Of a stretch of DNA of 64,000 bases, positions 16,779-25,399 are shown piece after piece. The position numbers and the translations under genes were made by a program. Below the pieces are notes generated by a model. That model searched no databases and was not told where the DNA came from. It saw only the letters and a list, made by a program, of their open reading frames with translations. Position 1 is the stretch's first letter. Each line of letters starts with the position of its first letter. The stretch covers positions 1 to 64,000 of the forward strand of contig NZ_JAKSYD010000046.1 in assembly GCF_022829605.1 (NCBI RefSeq). The letters run 5' to 3'. The DNA comes from Methylobacterium sp. E-065 (GTDB lineage: Bacteria; Pseudomonadota; Alphaproteobacteria; Rhizobiales; Beijerinckiaceae).

Positions 16779-18136
16779 CGGGCGGCGTCGAAGCCGAGCA
16801 GGTTCCAGCTCTGGGCCATGTGGGGCGGCAGCGGGGCGCTGACGTCGATGGGTTTGCCGGTGCGCGGGTGCGGGATCACGATCCGGCGAGCGAGCAGGTG
16901 CAGGCGGTTCTGGATCCCGCCCGGCAGCTCCCAGTTCTCGATCGAGAAGTATTTCGGGTCGCCGACGATCGGATGGCCGATATGGGCCGCGTGGGCGCGC
17001 AACTGGTGGGTGCGGCCCGTCACCGGCTTGAACGACAGCCAGGACAGCTTCTGGGCCGCCTGATCGACCATCGCGTAGTAGGTCAGCGCGTGGCTCGCGC
17101 CCTCGTCACCGTGCTTGGCGACGCGCATCCGCGCATCGGCGTCGGTCGGCTCGTCCTTGGCGAGGTAGGTCGAGACCCGCCCCTGGCGGACCCGCGGCAC
17201 GCCGGCGGAGAGCGCCCAATAGATCTTGCGCGCAGCCCGCGAGCGAAAGCTCTTGGCGAGCGTCGCGGCGGCGAGCCGGGTCTTGGCAATGATCAGGCAG
17301 CCGGCGGTGTCCTTGTCGAGTCGGTGGACGAGACGGGGCTTCTGGCCGTCCGGGCCGGTCAACGCGGCGAGCAGGCCGTCGACGTGCCGGACCGTCCCGG
17401 ATCCGCCCTGGACCGCGAGGCCGAACGGCTTGTTGAGGATCATCATGTCGGCATCCTCGTAGAGGATCAGCGACCGGATGAACTCGGCGTCGTCCTGCTC
17501 GCGCGCGGGGTTGCGCGGCCGTTCGGAGGGCTGGTCGAGGCGCAGCGGCGGCACGCGCACGTTCATGCCCGGCTCCAGCCGGTCGTTGGGCTTGGCGCGC
17601 TTGCCGTCGACCCGCAATTCGCCCTTGCGGACGATGCTTTGCACGCGGGTAAACGGCAGCAGCGGGAAACGAGCGGTCAGGAACCGGTCGATGCGCATGC
17701 CGGCCTCGTCCGCCTCGACCGTCAGGGTCTGCACCCCGGAGGCGAGGGTCGCGGATGCGGCGGCGCGCTGCTCGCGGCGGGTCGGGCCGACTTGCGGGGC
17801 AGGGGCCCGCTCCGTCGGGCTCGGCCGGGCGGCGGGTTTGATCGCGGACCGCGGCGGGCTTTTCCGTAGGGCGGCCTGAGCTTTTGCCTCGACCTTTGCT
17901 TCGCCGTCCGCAGCGCGGGGTGCCGGCTTCTGCGCCGCGGGGGTCGCGCGGTCGGCGGCCCCGGCGGTCCAGGGGTCGCGGGCACCGGCATCGTCGCCCC
18001 GGTTGCGAGCCGCGCGTTCGGCGGCGTCGCGGGCGCTGGTGCGGGGGCCCGTGCGGGCGCGCCCGTCCGCCCAAGGCGCACCGGGCGGGGATCTGCGCCC
18101 CTTGGGGCCGCCGCGTGAGGGGGGTCGTGTCGTCAT
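16745..18136 (-). CDS. RluC/RluD-type 23S rRNA pseudouridine synthase
   Basis: 463 residues. A long basic, Pro/Ala-rich N-terminal extension (~1-140) precedes an S4 RNA-binding domain (EAGMRIDRFLTARFPLLPFTRVQSIVRKGELRVDGKR). The RluA-family catalytic domain carries the catalytic Asp in HRLDKDTAG near residue 272, and KPVTGRTHQLRAH. The combination of S4 domain and catalytic core is that of RluC. The extension is longer than in E. coli and probably disordered. ATG at 18136 is followed at once by the basic MTTRPPSRGG start. Confidence 0.92.
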   Translation of the reverse strand: MTTRPPSRGGPKGRRSPPGAPWADGRARTGPRTSARDAAERAARNRGDDAGARDPWTAGAADRATPAAQKPAPRAADGEAKVEAKAQAALRKSPPRSAIKPAARPSPTERAPAPQVGPTRREQRAAASATLASGVQTLTVEADEAGMRIDRFLTARFPLLPFTRVQSIVRKGELRVDGKRAKPNDRLEPGMNVRVPPLRLDQPSERPRNPAREQDDAEFIRSLILYEDADMMILNKPFGLAVQGGSGTVRHVDGLLAALTGPDGQKPRLVHRLDKDTAGCLIIAKTRLAAATLAKSFRSRAARKIYWALSAGVPRVRQGRVSTYLAKDEPTDADARMRVAKHGDEGASHALTYYAMVDQAAQKLSWLSFKPVTGRTHQLRAHAAHIGHPIVGDPKYFSIENWELPGGIQNRLHLLARRIVIPHPRTGKPIDVSAPLPPHMAQSWNLLGFDAARYDPIVEAPEA

Positions 18137-18306
18137 GAATCTGCCAGAACCCGCCCCGTTGCGGACGGACCAACCGGGCGCAGCGACCTCCGCTTCGCGG
18201 GATTGTGCGCACCGAGGAAGGGGACGGTCTAGCATCGCGGACATGCCGCGGCAAAGGCAGGCGGCCGCGTTCCCAAACAACCCAGCCGGCTCAAGGCCAA
18301 CCGGGG

Positions 18307-18690
18307 TTACGCCCGGGCGAAGCCCCGCCGGATGATCGTCGGCTGCGGAAGCTCGGCCGCCGGGTGCGCGGATCCGGCCATCGGGTCCCTCGCCTTGGCG
18401 GCGAGCTCGATCCGGAGCGCGTGGAATTGCTTGCGTGCTTCGGCGATATCGAATTGGCTTTGCATCTCCATCAGCGTCTCCATCTCGATGCCGAACACCG
18501 TCTCGATACGGAACGCCAGTTCCGCGGTCAGAGGTGCCTTCTCGTTGATGAAGTCGAACAGGTCGTGACGCGGCACGTCGAGCAGGCTCGCGGCGTCCAT
18601 GACGGTGAGGTCGCGCGGCTCGATCACGTTTCGAAGAACGTAGCCGCCAGGATGGCCGGGATTTTGCAGTCGATAGACCATAATCGGCAC
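18307..18690 (-). CDS. HigA-family antitoxin-like XRE protein (solitary, copy 1)
   Basis: 127 residues. PGHPGGYVLRNVIEPRDL, the helix-turn-helix (TVMDAASLLDVPRHDLFDFINEK) and ETLMEMQSQFDI form the HigA/VapI addiction-module antitoxin pattern. No HigB/RelE-type toxin is visible on either side, where the toxin gene normally sits directly upstream. The last ~40 residues are a variable tail. It is paralogous to 19225-19563. Codon use and base composition just upstream are AT-richer than the chromosome around it, as in acquired DNA. Confidence 0.85.
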   Translation of the reverse strand: MPIMVYRLQNPGHPGGYVLRNVIEPRDLTVMDAASLLDVPRHDLFDFINEKAPLTAELAFRIETVFGIEMETLMEMQSQFDIAEARKQFHALRIELAAKARDPMAGSAHPAAELPQPTIIRRGFARA

Positions 18691-19224
18691 GCCTTTCGCA
18701 AGATATACTTTTCATCGATCCATCCTTTGAACTATAGACCGAGATCAGTACCCAGAAAGCGTCCGACCTGACCGAGATCTGAAGCAGACAGCTTGACTAC
18801 GCAGAATGTGGCGCAAGGTTCCACGACAGAGGCTGATCCTTGTCGGTCACCGCAAGATGCATCCAGGGAGTCGATTTTCCCCTCCGTTGCAATATCTTTA
18901 CTTGCTTTGTATCTCGAATAATTTGCGCATCTTGAACGCGCGGGCGTTTCGCGCGCCGCGATATGGATGCCGCGATCTCGATATCGAAGGCATCGCCGCA
19001 AACAGGCACATGGGCCGCGCCGTGTCGCAGTCCCCATGCCCGCAGAACCGCCCCAGCTGCAATTCCCGCCGACGCACAGGCTGGATGGGATCTGCCGCCG
19101 CAGAGCCCTGAAATGCACGCGCGCCGCGGCGAGACGCGGAGCCGTTCCTGTTCCATGACGGTGAGGAACGGCTCCGCGTCATCCGCGACGGGGATGCCAG
19201 CGGGAAGGGGCCATGCCGCGACCG
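18691..19224. other. AT-richer gap between two HigA-like genes
   Basis: 534 bases with no convincing gene. A minus-strand frame (about 19150 down to 18797) can encode some protein-like sequence (DAFDIEIAASISRRAKRP) but has no ribosome site or recognisable family and may be a relic. The stretch 18870-18930 is clearly AT-rich. A perfect 17-bp inverted repeat at 19133-19180 is the main structure. Confidence 0.5.
19133..19180. repeat. Perfect 17-bp inverted repeat
   Basis: GACGCGGAGCCGTTCCT at 19133-19149 and its exact reverse complement at 19164-19180, with a 14-base spacer. The stem would be about 65% GC. It sits 45-92 bases past the stop of the second HigA-like gene on its strand, but no T-run follows in either direction, so a standard intrinsic terminator is not obvious. 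Confidence 0.85.
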
Positions 19225-19563
19225 TCAGGCGGCCGATCGACGGCCCGACTTGCTCGGTTGCGCGTTCTGCTTGGCAACCATCTGCATCTGGGCGGCGCGC
19301 TGGCGTTGGCGCAGGAGGGTGAGGTCGAAGCGCGTCTGCATCTCCATCAGCGCCTCTGCATTGAAGCCGAAGGCTTTCTCGATCTCGAAAGCGATCTCGA
19401 CCGTCAGACTGGCCCGCTCGGCGAGGAAATCCGACAACCCCTGGCGCGTCACCCCCAATGTGGCAGCGGCCCCCATGATCGTTAGATTGCGTGGCTCGAG
19501 AATCTTGCGACGGACGAAGCCGCCGGGGTGAAATGGCTTTGCCAACGTGTAACCCGTATTCAT
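19225..19563 (-). CDS. HigA-family antitoxin-like XRE protein (solitary, copy 2)
   Basis: 112 residues, the same family as the gene at 18307. It has FHPGGFVRRKILEPRNL, the helix-turn-helix (TIMGAAATLGVTRQGLSDFLAER), then EALMEMQTRFDL. The two copies share roughly half of their residues across the core and a matching Y.L..P.HPGG start, so they look like diverged duplicates. No toxin gene lies in the 540 bases upstream. Basic C-terminal tail (AQPSKSGRRSAA). Confidence 0.85.
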   Translation of the reverse strand: MNTGYTLAKPFHPGGFVRRKILEPRNLTIMGAAATLGVTRQGLSDFLAERASLTVEIAFEIEKAFGFNAEALMEMQTRFDLTLLRQRQRAAQMQMVAKQNAQPSKSGRRSAA

Positions 19564-20105
19564 CGTTTAATCCCCAGGTTATATCGAGCGATACCCAAGT
19601 CATACCAACGTGCTTGCCGTTTCGCGGTGCGGACCAGCACTTCCAGAGTGCCGCACATGACTTGCGCGTGAAGGAGAAAAACTTTAGCTGCCCGCGTGCC
19701 CGCCGAAGATCGCGCGTTTCGATTGGCAGCGAACTCATTACAGATATGAGTTTCAGCGGATCGATTTCTGCTTACGACCTCGTTTGTCTCGAGCTTTAAT
19801 ACAGATTTAATTGATAAGATCATCAAGCGAGAACTGATTTAGCGAGCATACCGCCACCAGTCAAGCAATCAGGAGCTGAAACGATCCACCGATCTCTATC
19901 ATTTCTTTGATGTGATCTTATTTTTGCAAAGCTGGCGAATGAAAGAGCTTGGCCAGATCCACAGCCTCCGGAAGAAATTCATTTCCGGAAGATCGAGACT
20001 CCACGTCGCCGGCATCACGCAGCCGTTGGTGGCCCGATCGGCGACTCCGCGACGGTTATCTGAGATATCCACAAGCTTGACCTTGCGGGTGGAAGCAATC
20101 AAGCT
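19564..20105. other. AT-rich non-coding gap before the riboswitch
   Basis: About 540 bases with many short interrupted frames and no recognisable protein. Composition falls well below the window average between 19700 and 19960. A HigB toxin would be expected here for the adjacent HigA-like gene; none is seen. The right part presumably carries the promoter of the cobalamin-riboswitch transcript; a TTGACC lies near 20074 but no clear -10 follows. Confidence 0.5.
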
Positions 20106-20285
20106 CGGCCGTGACGGTTCCCTTCGGGGATCAAAAGGGAACGCGGTGTGGGGCTCGCCCCGAGGCCGCGGCTGCCCCCGCAACTGTAAGCGGCGAGCCC
20201 TTCACCACCATGTCACTGGGTCGCGAGGCCCGGGAAGACGGTGTCAGGGCGGCGACCCGTGAGCCAGGAGACCTGCCGTCAGCCG
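20106..20285 (+). promoter_or_regulatory. Cobalamin (AdoCbl) riboswitch
   Basis: All conserved blocks are present in order. GACGGTTCCC pairs with AAAGGGAACGCGGTG; then come GCCCCCGCAACTGTAAGCGG, GTCACTGGGT, CGGGAAGACG and GACCCGTGAGCCAGGAGACC. The closing stem pairs TGACGG (20112-20117) with CCGTCA (20276-20281) and extends with CGGC/GCCG. These RNAs bind adenosylcobalamin and usually switch off uptake or synthesis genes. It is on the strand of the TonB receptor whose start lies 285 bases downstream. Confidence 0.95.
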
Positions 20286-20325
20286 TGGTCACACGCGAAA
20301 CGCGTCGGGCGGGGTGTCCTGACGG

Positions 20326-20360
20326 GTGTCGAGCCGCCCGTGCGCAAGCACGGTCGACAC
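20326..20360 (+). promoter_or_regulatory. Strong stem-loop in the riboswitch leader
   Basis: GTGTCGA and TCGACAC form an outer stem, and CGTGC-GCAA-GCACG an inner stem closed by a GNRA-type tetraloop. It lies 40 bases after the cobalamin aptamer. No T-tract follows, so it may be an anti-terminator partner, a Rho-related or stabilising structure, or part of the expression platform. Confidence 0.6.
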
Positions 20361-20504
20361 GGCCTCGTTCGCGGTGACGTGCCACAGCAAGCGCGCCCGC
20401 GACGCCACTTCGATGTCCGTCCACGCCATCACCACCTTGCTTTTGCCCGTCCGGGAGGCCTGCGCGCACCTATGGGGCCGGAGCTTGGGAATGGCGCCGT
20501 ATTT

Positions 20505-20522
20505 GTAATGTTATTACATTGC
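20505..20522. promoter_or_regulatory. Zur-like palindrome upstream of the TonB receptor
   Basis: GTAATGTTATTACATTGC, with palindromic core AATGT-TATT-ACATT. It resembles alphaproteobacterial Zur boxes (AT-rich palindromes built on GTTATA) and shares a GTTAYNWCATTGC core with two sites upstream of the ZnuD-like receptor. It ends 47 bases before the receptor ATG, a plausible operator position. Assignment to Zur is inference. Confidence 0.5.
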
Positions 20523-20569
20523 GAATATGGGACATGGGCAGCGCGGGCCGCGCCAGGATCCCGTTCCCC

Positions 20570-22756
20570 ATGTCTCCATCGACGCTTCGTACCCGTTCCG
20601 GCCGGCCTGCTCCGCTGTACGGTGGCCTCCTCCTCGCACTCCTCGCGAGTCCGGGCGCCGCGCAGGAGATCGTCACGCTCGACCAGCTTTCCGTGGAAGG
20701 TGAGGGCGGAGACCCGAACCGCACCAGCCCGACCGGCCTCAACCTGCGCACCCGCGACCGGACCGCGAGCCGCCTCGGCCTGACCCTGCTGGAGACCCCC
20801 GCCAGCCTCGACATCGTGTCGGGCGAGACCGCGCGGCTGCGCGGCCAGGACACGATCGCCGAGGCCGTGACGCAGGACGCCACCGGCATCACCACGATCG
20901 CCGCGCCCGGCAACGGCAACGGCGCGTTCACCGCCCGCGGGTTCGCCGGCCCGAATTCGATCCAGCAGCTCTACGACGGCACGCGCTTCTATGTCGGCGC
21001 CAACACCGTGACCTTCCCGTTCGACACCTGGAATGTCGAGCGGATCGAGGTGCTGCGGGGGCCGTCCTCGGTGCTCTACGGCGACGGCGCCATCGGCGGC
21101 GTCATCAACGTGGTGCCCAAGAAGCCGGTCTTCGTGCCGATCAACGCCGCTCGCGCCGTGGTGGGCACGGACGGTGTGGCGCGGCTCGCCTTCGATTCCG
21201 GCGGCGGGATCGGGCAGGCGGAGTTCGGCGACACCTTCGCGTACCGCCTCAACGTCAGCGGCAACCGCGCCGATGGTTGGATCCGGCCCGAGGGCGATTT
21301 CCGCAACCTCGCGGTCTCGGCAGCCCTGCTGTTCCGGCCGAGCGCCGACCTCGCCTTCACGCTGAGCCACGATCTCGGCTACCAGGAGCCGGCCCGCTAC
21401 TGGGGCACACCGCTGGTCGAAGGTCGGATCCCGGACCTGATCCGGTTCAACAACTACAATGTCCGCGACGCGAAGATCACCTGGGCCGACAACTGGACCC
21501 AGTTCAAGACCGAGTGGTCGCCCTCGGCCGACATCACGATCCGCAACACCGCCTACCGGCTCACCAGCCGGCGCCATTGGCTCGATGTCGAGCAGTATTC
21601 CTACAACCGCGGCACCGGCCTGGTGGACCGGGGCGACTACCTCGAGATCTACCACAGTCAGGAGCAGGTCGGGGATCGGCTCGACGCGACGGTCCGGGGC
21701 AGCCTGTTCGGCTTGCCGAACCAGTTCGTGGCCGGGTTCGACGTGAACCACATCGATTTCCGCCACACCAACAACTTCACTTTCGACCAGAGCACCAGCG
21801 TGCCGCTTACCGGCTACGATCCGGGTTTCTTCCCGCAGAACGGTCGGGCCCGTCCGGCCTATGCCACGCAGACGAACCAAGCCTCGGTCTTTGCCGAAGA
21901 CCGCGTGACCCTGTCGGAAAAACTCTCGTTCCTCACGGGCGTGCGCCTCGACGTGCCGACGCTGAACAGGGAGGATCTGCAGACCGGTTCGCGCTTCGAG
22001 AAGACCTACCGGGCCCTCGGCTACCGGTTCGGCCTCGTCTACAATCCGACGCCGGACAGCGCGCTCTACGCCCAGTACAGCGTCGCGACCGATCCGGTGA
22101 ACAGCCTGATCACGCTGAACCAGTCGCTGGCCGGCTTCAAGCTCGCCACGGGCGATCAGGTCGAGATCGGCGCCAAGGGTCTCGCCTTCGGCGGCGCCCT
22201 GGAATGGACGATCGCCGGCTACCGGATCGCCAAGGACAACCTGATCTCGGCGATCCCGGGGCAGCCGACGCTGTCCACGCAGGTCGGAAGCCAGTCCTCG
22301 CAAGGGTTCGAGCTGGCGCTCGGCTGGCTCTTCGCCCCAGGCTGGCGGCTCGACGGCAACCTCGCGCTCCTGCACGCGCAATACGACCGGTTCGATCAGT
22401 CAGTGGGCGGCGCCACCGTCTCGTATGCCGGGAACCAGCCGATCGACGTGCCCGAGCGCGTCGCCAATCTCTGGCTGACCTGGGATGTCGCACGCGACTG
22501 GACCGCACGGGTCGGGCTTCAGAATGTCGGCCAGGTCTACAGCGATTTCGGCAACACGGCGCGGCGGCCGGCCTACAACCTCGTCAACCTCGTGCTCGAT
22601 CATCAAGTCACGGAGGCGTCGCGCCTGTCGCTGCGGGTCTACAACCTGTTCGACAAGGTCTACGCGATCTCGGGCAACGCCGTGAACGGGGTCGGGACCA
22701 ATTGGCTGCTCGGGCGCCCGCGCTCGGTCGAGGTCGCCTACACGGTGACGTGGTGA
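20570..22756 (+). CDS. TonB-dependent receptor, siderophore/metallophore type
   Basis: 728 residues with a signal peptide (LYGGLLLALLASPGAAQ). The plug domain starts after LDQLSVEGEGG, with ETPASLDIVSGETARLRGQDTIAEAVTQDATGI and VERIEVLRGPSSVLYGDGAIGGVINVVPKKP. A 22-strand-type barrel follows, ending in ..VEVAYTVTW with a terminal aromatic. Layout is that of siderophore receptors (FhuA/FpvA-like). Upstream are a cobalamin riboswitch and a Zur-like palindrome, so the cargo may be a cobalt- or zinc-related chelate rather than ferric iron. ATG at 20570 has AGGA upstream. Overlaps the PepSY gene by 4 bases. Confidence 0.92.
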   Translation: MSPSTLRTRSGRPAPLYGGLLLALLASPGAAQEIVTLDQLSVEGEGGDPNRTSPTGLNLRTRDRTASRLGLTLLETPASLDIVSGETARLRGQDTIAEAVTQDATGITTIAAPGNGNGAFTARGFAGPNSIQQLYDGTRFYVGANTVTFPFDTWNVERIEVLRGPSSVLYGDGAIGGVINVVPKKPVFVPINAARAVVGTDGVARLAFDSGGGIGQAEFGDTFAYRLNVSGNRADGWIRPEGDFRNLAVSAALLFRPSADLAFTLSHDLGYQEPARYWGTPLVEGRIPDLIRFNNYNVRDAKITWADNWTQFKTEWSPSADITIRNTAYRLTSRRHWLDVEQYSYNRGTGLVDRGDYLEIYHSQEQVGDRLDATVRGSLFGLPNQFVAGFDVNHIDFRHTNNFTFDQSTSVPLTGYDPGFFPQNGRARPAYATQTNQASVFAEDRVTLSEKLSFLTGVRLDVPTLNREDLQTGSRFEKTYRALGYRFGLVYNPTPDSALYAQYSVATDPVNSLITLNQSLAGFKLATGDQVEIGAKGLAFGGALEWTIAGYRIAKDNLISAIPGQPTLSTQVGSQSSQGFELALGWLFAPGWRLDGNLALLHAQYDRFDQSVGGATVSYAGNQPIDVPERVANLWLTWDVARDWTARVGLQNVGQVYSDFGNTARRPAYNLVNLVLDHQVTEASRLSLRVYNLFDKVYAISGNAVNGVGTNWLLGRPRSVEVAYTVTW

Positions 22757-24210
22757 GGCTGTCGCGGCGGCTCGGTAAGGCGGGCCTCCGCTGGCTGCTG
22801 CTGTTCCACCGCTGGGCCGGCATCGCCGCGGGGCTGTTCTTCGCCCTGTGGATCGGTTCCGGGCTGGTGATGCTCTACGTGCCGTTCCCGACGCTCACCG
22901 AGGCCGAGCGCCTGGGGCGGCTGACTCCAATCGCCTGGGATCGAGTCGCGGTCTCACCGGACGAGGCGCTCCGCGTCAGTGGCCTCGGCGGCGTACCCGC
23001 TGCCTTCACCCTGGAGATGCAGGGCACGGAGCCGGCCTACCGGATCGAAGGTCAGGATAGCGCCCGCGCAACGGTCTCGGCGCGGACCGGTGAACGGCTC
23101 GGCCCGCTGACGCCCGAAGATGCGCGGCATCTCGCGGCCCAGGGGGCTCCGGACGCGCGGGTCGAGTTGGTCGATCGCGACCAGTGGACGGTCACGGCCC
23201 GGTACGATCCGCTCCGCCCCTTCCTGAAAGTCGCCCTCGGCGACCCGGCGGGGACCGAACTCTACCTTTCGCAAAGAACCGGCGCAGTCGCCCTCGATAC
23301 GACCCGGTTCGAACGGGGCTGGAACTGGGTCGGCGCGGTGACGCACTGGATCTACCTCACGCCGCTGCGCGCCCGCGCGGAGCTGTGGCGGACGGTGCTG
23401 TTGTGGCTCTCCGGCTTCGCGGCCCTCGGCGCGCTGAGCGGAGGCGCGATCGGGATCTGGCGCCTGCGCCTCCGGCGCCGCTACGCGGGCGGGGCCGTGA
23501 CGCCCTATCGCGGGCTCGCGCGCTGGCATCATCTGCTCGGCCTCGCGGGCGGTTTCGGGCTGAGCGTGTTCATCGTCAGCGGCTGGATCTCGATGAACCC
23601 GAACCGCTGGTTCGCGTCGACCAGTCCGCCCGCTGCGTTGCGAACCGCCTATGCAGGATCCCCGCCGGCCCTCGCGCTCGACCCGCAACGCCTGCGCGAT
23701 TGCGCCGTGCCAAACACCCGCGCCTTGCGCTTCGCGGCGATCGGCGGACGCTGGTGGATCGTCGCCGAGGCGCCGGACGGACCCCGAACGGTCGGGGCGG
23801 ACGGCGCGACCGTGCTGGACGTGCGCACCATCGCGTTGGCCGCAGCGGGCGAATTTGCGGACGGCCCCCTCCGGTCGATCCGCTCGCTGACGGCCTACGA
23901 CGCCTACTGGTATCCCCACGGGACCGATCCGCGGCCGCTTCCGGTGTTGCGCCTGCGCTTCGGCGATCCGGCCGCCACATGGCTCCACGTCGATCCCCGG
24001 GACGGCACGATCCTCCAGCGCCTGGACCGCTCGGGCCGGATCAACCGCTGGCTGTTCAACGCCGCGCACCGGCTCGACCTGCCGGGGCTCACCGGCGACC
24101 GGCCCCTGCACGACGCGGCCCAGTGGGTGCTGAACTTGCTGGCCGCGGGGATCGCGGTGACGGGGATCGTGGCAGGCTGGCGCAGGCTGCGCCGGACCCG
24201 CTCGGCGTGA
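22753..24210 (+). CDS. PepSY-associated membrane protein
   Basis: 485 residues. Start GTG at 22753 overlaps the receptor stop (GTGA), so translation is coupled. It has four long hydrophobic helices: WLLLFHRWAGIAAGLFFALWIGSGLVMLY, a pair around 210-230 and 260-285 (GLAGGFGLSVFIVSGWISMNP), and the last at ~455-475 (LNLLAAGIAVTGIVAGW). LLFHRWAG and AVTHWIYLTPL carry His residues seen in PepSY_TM proteins, which often reduce or handle ferric siderophores in the inner membrane after TonB uptake. Together with the receptor it forms an uptake and release unit. Confidence 0.9.
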   Translation: MRLSRRLGKAGLRWLLLFHRWAGIAAGLFFALWIGSGLVMLYVPFPTLTEAERLGRLTPIAWDRVAVSPDEALRVSGLGGVPAAFTLEMQGTEPAYRIEGQDSARATVSARTGERLGPLTPEDARHLAAQGAPDARVELVDRDQWTVTARYDPLRPFLKVALGDPAGTELYLSQRTGAVALDTTRFERGWNWVGAVTHWIYLTPLRARAELWRTVLLWLSGFAALGALSGGAIGIWRLRLRRRYAGGAVTPYRGLARWHHLLGLAGGFGLSVFIVSGWISMNPNRWFASTSPPAALRTAYAGSPPALALDPQRLRDCAVPNTRALRFAAIGGRWWIVAEAPDGPRTVGADGATVLDVRTIALAAAGEFADGPLRSIRSLTAYDAYWYPHGTDPRPLPVLRLRFGDPAATWLHVDPRDGTILQRLDRSGRINRWLFNAAHRLDLPGLTGDRPLHDAAQWVLNLLAAGIAVTGIVAGWRRLRRTRSA

Positions 24211-24279
24211 GGATGATCCCACACGCTTCGCGGGGCGGTTGCCATGACGCGCGGCTCTCAACCCGTTTCGTGACGCGCT

Positions 24280-25266
24280 TTACTGCGCCGAACCGGTGGC
24301 CGCCACTTCGACGGAGAGCGCTCGCGGTGCTGGGAGATGGCGGGCTTGGCGTTTGATGACCTGGGGCGGCTGGCCGAACGCCCGCAGGAAGGCCCGCCGC
24401 ATCCGTTCCCGGTCGGCAAAGCCCGTCTCCTGGGCCACCGTGTCCAGCGAATGCCGACCGTCCTCCAGCATCGTCCGGGCGGCCTCCAGGCGAAGGTTCT
24501 CGACGGCCTTCGCGGGTGATTGGCCGGTTTCCTCCCGGAAGATGCGACTGAACTGGCGCGGGCTCAGATGGGCCGCCTCCGCCAGCTCCTCGACCGAGAG
24601 CGCATTCCCGAGCTTGCTCCGCGCGTAGGCCAGGACCTTCTGGACCCGATCGGACCGTGGCTGAAGCTCAAGCAGGGCGGAGAACTGCGATTGGCCGCCC
24701 GTTCTGCGGTGATAGACGACGAGCTTTCGGGCGATCCCCTTCGAGATCTCGGGCCCGAGGTCGTCCTCGACCAAGGCCAGCGTGAGGTCGATCCCCGCCG
24801 TCATGCCCGCCGAGGTCCAGACGTTGCCGTCCGAGACGAAGATGCGGTCGTCATCGACCCTGATCGACGGGTAGAGCCGTTGCAGCTCGCGGGCATGGGC
24901 CCAATGGGTCGCTGCCTTCCGGCCGTCGAGCAGGCCCGCTTCGGCGAGGAGGAACGCGCCCGTACAGGTCGCGGCAATCCGGCGCGCGGTGGAGGCCGTC
25001 TCGCGCAACCGCGCGATCAGGCCGGGGGCCGCCGGGTCGACCTTGATCGCGCCCACGACGAGGACCGTATCGAAGCGCCGGCCCGCGAAGGGCTTGGTCT
25101 CGATGACCATCCCCATGGAGGTCCTGATCGGCCCGCCCCCCTCGGACAGGAACGTCACGTCGTAGAAATCCCGGCCGAGTTCCAGGTTGGCGAACTCGAA
25201 GGCCGACAGGGGGGCCAGGTTCATGACCTGGAAGTCGGGGAACACCACAACGCCGATGGACGGCAT
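24280..25266 (-). CDS. GlxA-type AraC family transcriptional regulator
   Basis: 328 residues. N-terminal DJ-1/PfpI-like domain (~1-180) with the nucleophile-elbow Cys101 in AATCTGAFLLAEAGLL, then an AraC-type double helix-turn-helix at ~220-315 (LSVEELAEAAHLSPRQFSRIFREETG, DTVAQETGFADRERMRRAFLRAFG). The start has GGGAGGAG upstream. It diverges from a hydrolase-DUF302 pair, a likely target. Such regulators sense small amides, aldehydes or amino-acid derivatives; the ligand is not known here. Confidence 0.92.
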   Translation of the reverse strand: MPSIGVVVFPDFQVMNLAPLSAFEFANLELGRDFYDVTFLSEGGGPIRTSMGMVIETKPFAGRRFDTVLVVGAIKVDPAAPGLIARLRETASTARRIAATCTGAFLLAEAGLLDGRKAATHWAHARELQRLYPSIRVDDDRIFVSDGNVWTSAGMTAGIDLTLALVEDDLGPEISKGIARKLVVYHRRTGGQSQFSALLELQPRSDRVQKVLAYARSKLGNALSVEELAEAAHLSPRQFSRIFREETGQSPAKAVENLRLEAARTMLEDGRHSLDTVAQETGFADRERMRRAFLRAFGQPPQVIKRQARHLPAPRALSVEVAATGSAQ

Positions 25267-25399
25267 GGAAAACTCCTCCCTTCGAATGTCTGAAAAAGGT
25301 GGATCTTCGGCATATGGGACATGCCAGCGGGCGTCTAGGTTTCATCGCAGCACGCGTGGGCATCACCCCGCGCAAACCTGCTGAAGGATCCGGACCGCC

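Noticed and set aside
18797..19150. Minus-strand frame between the HigA-like genes
   Set aside because: Kept only as a possible relic: no ribosome site, no recognised family, and the perfect inverted repeat lies at its start.
19560..19826. Possible HigB toxin upstream of the second HigA-like gene
   Set aside because: The frame lacks HigB/RelE features, and the composition looks non-coding.
19912..20262. Plus-strand frame ending inside the riboswitch
   Set aside because: Its second half is the aptamer; no family or ribosome site. AT-rich start is non-coding leader.
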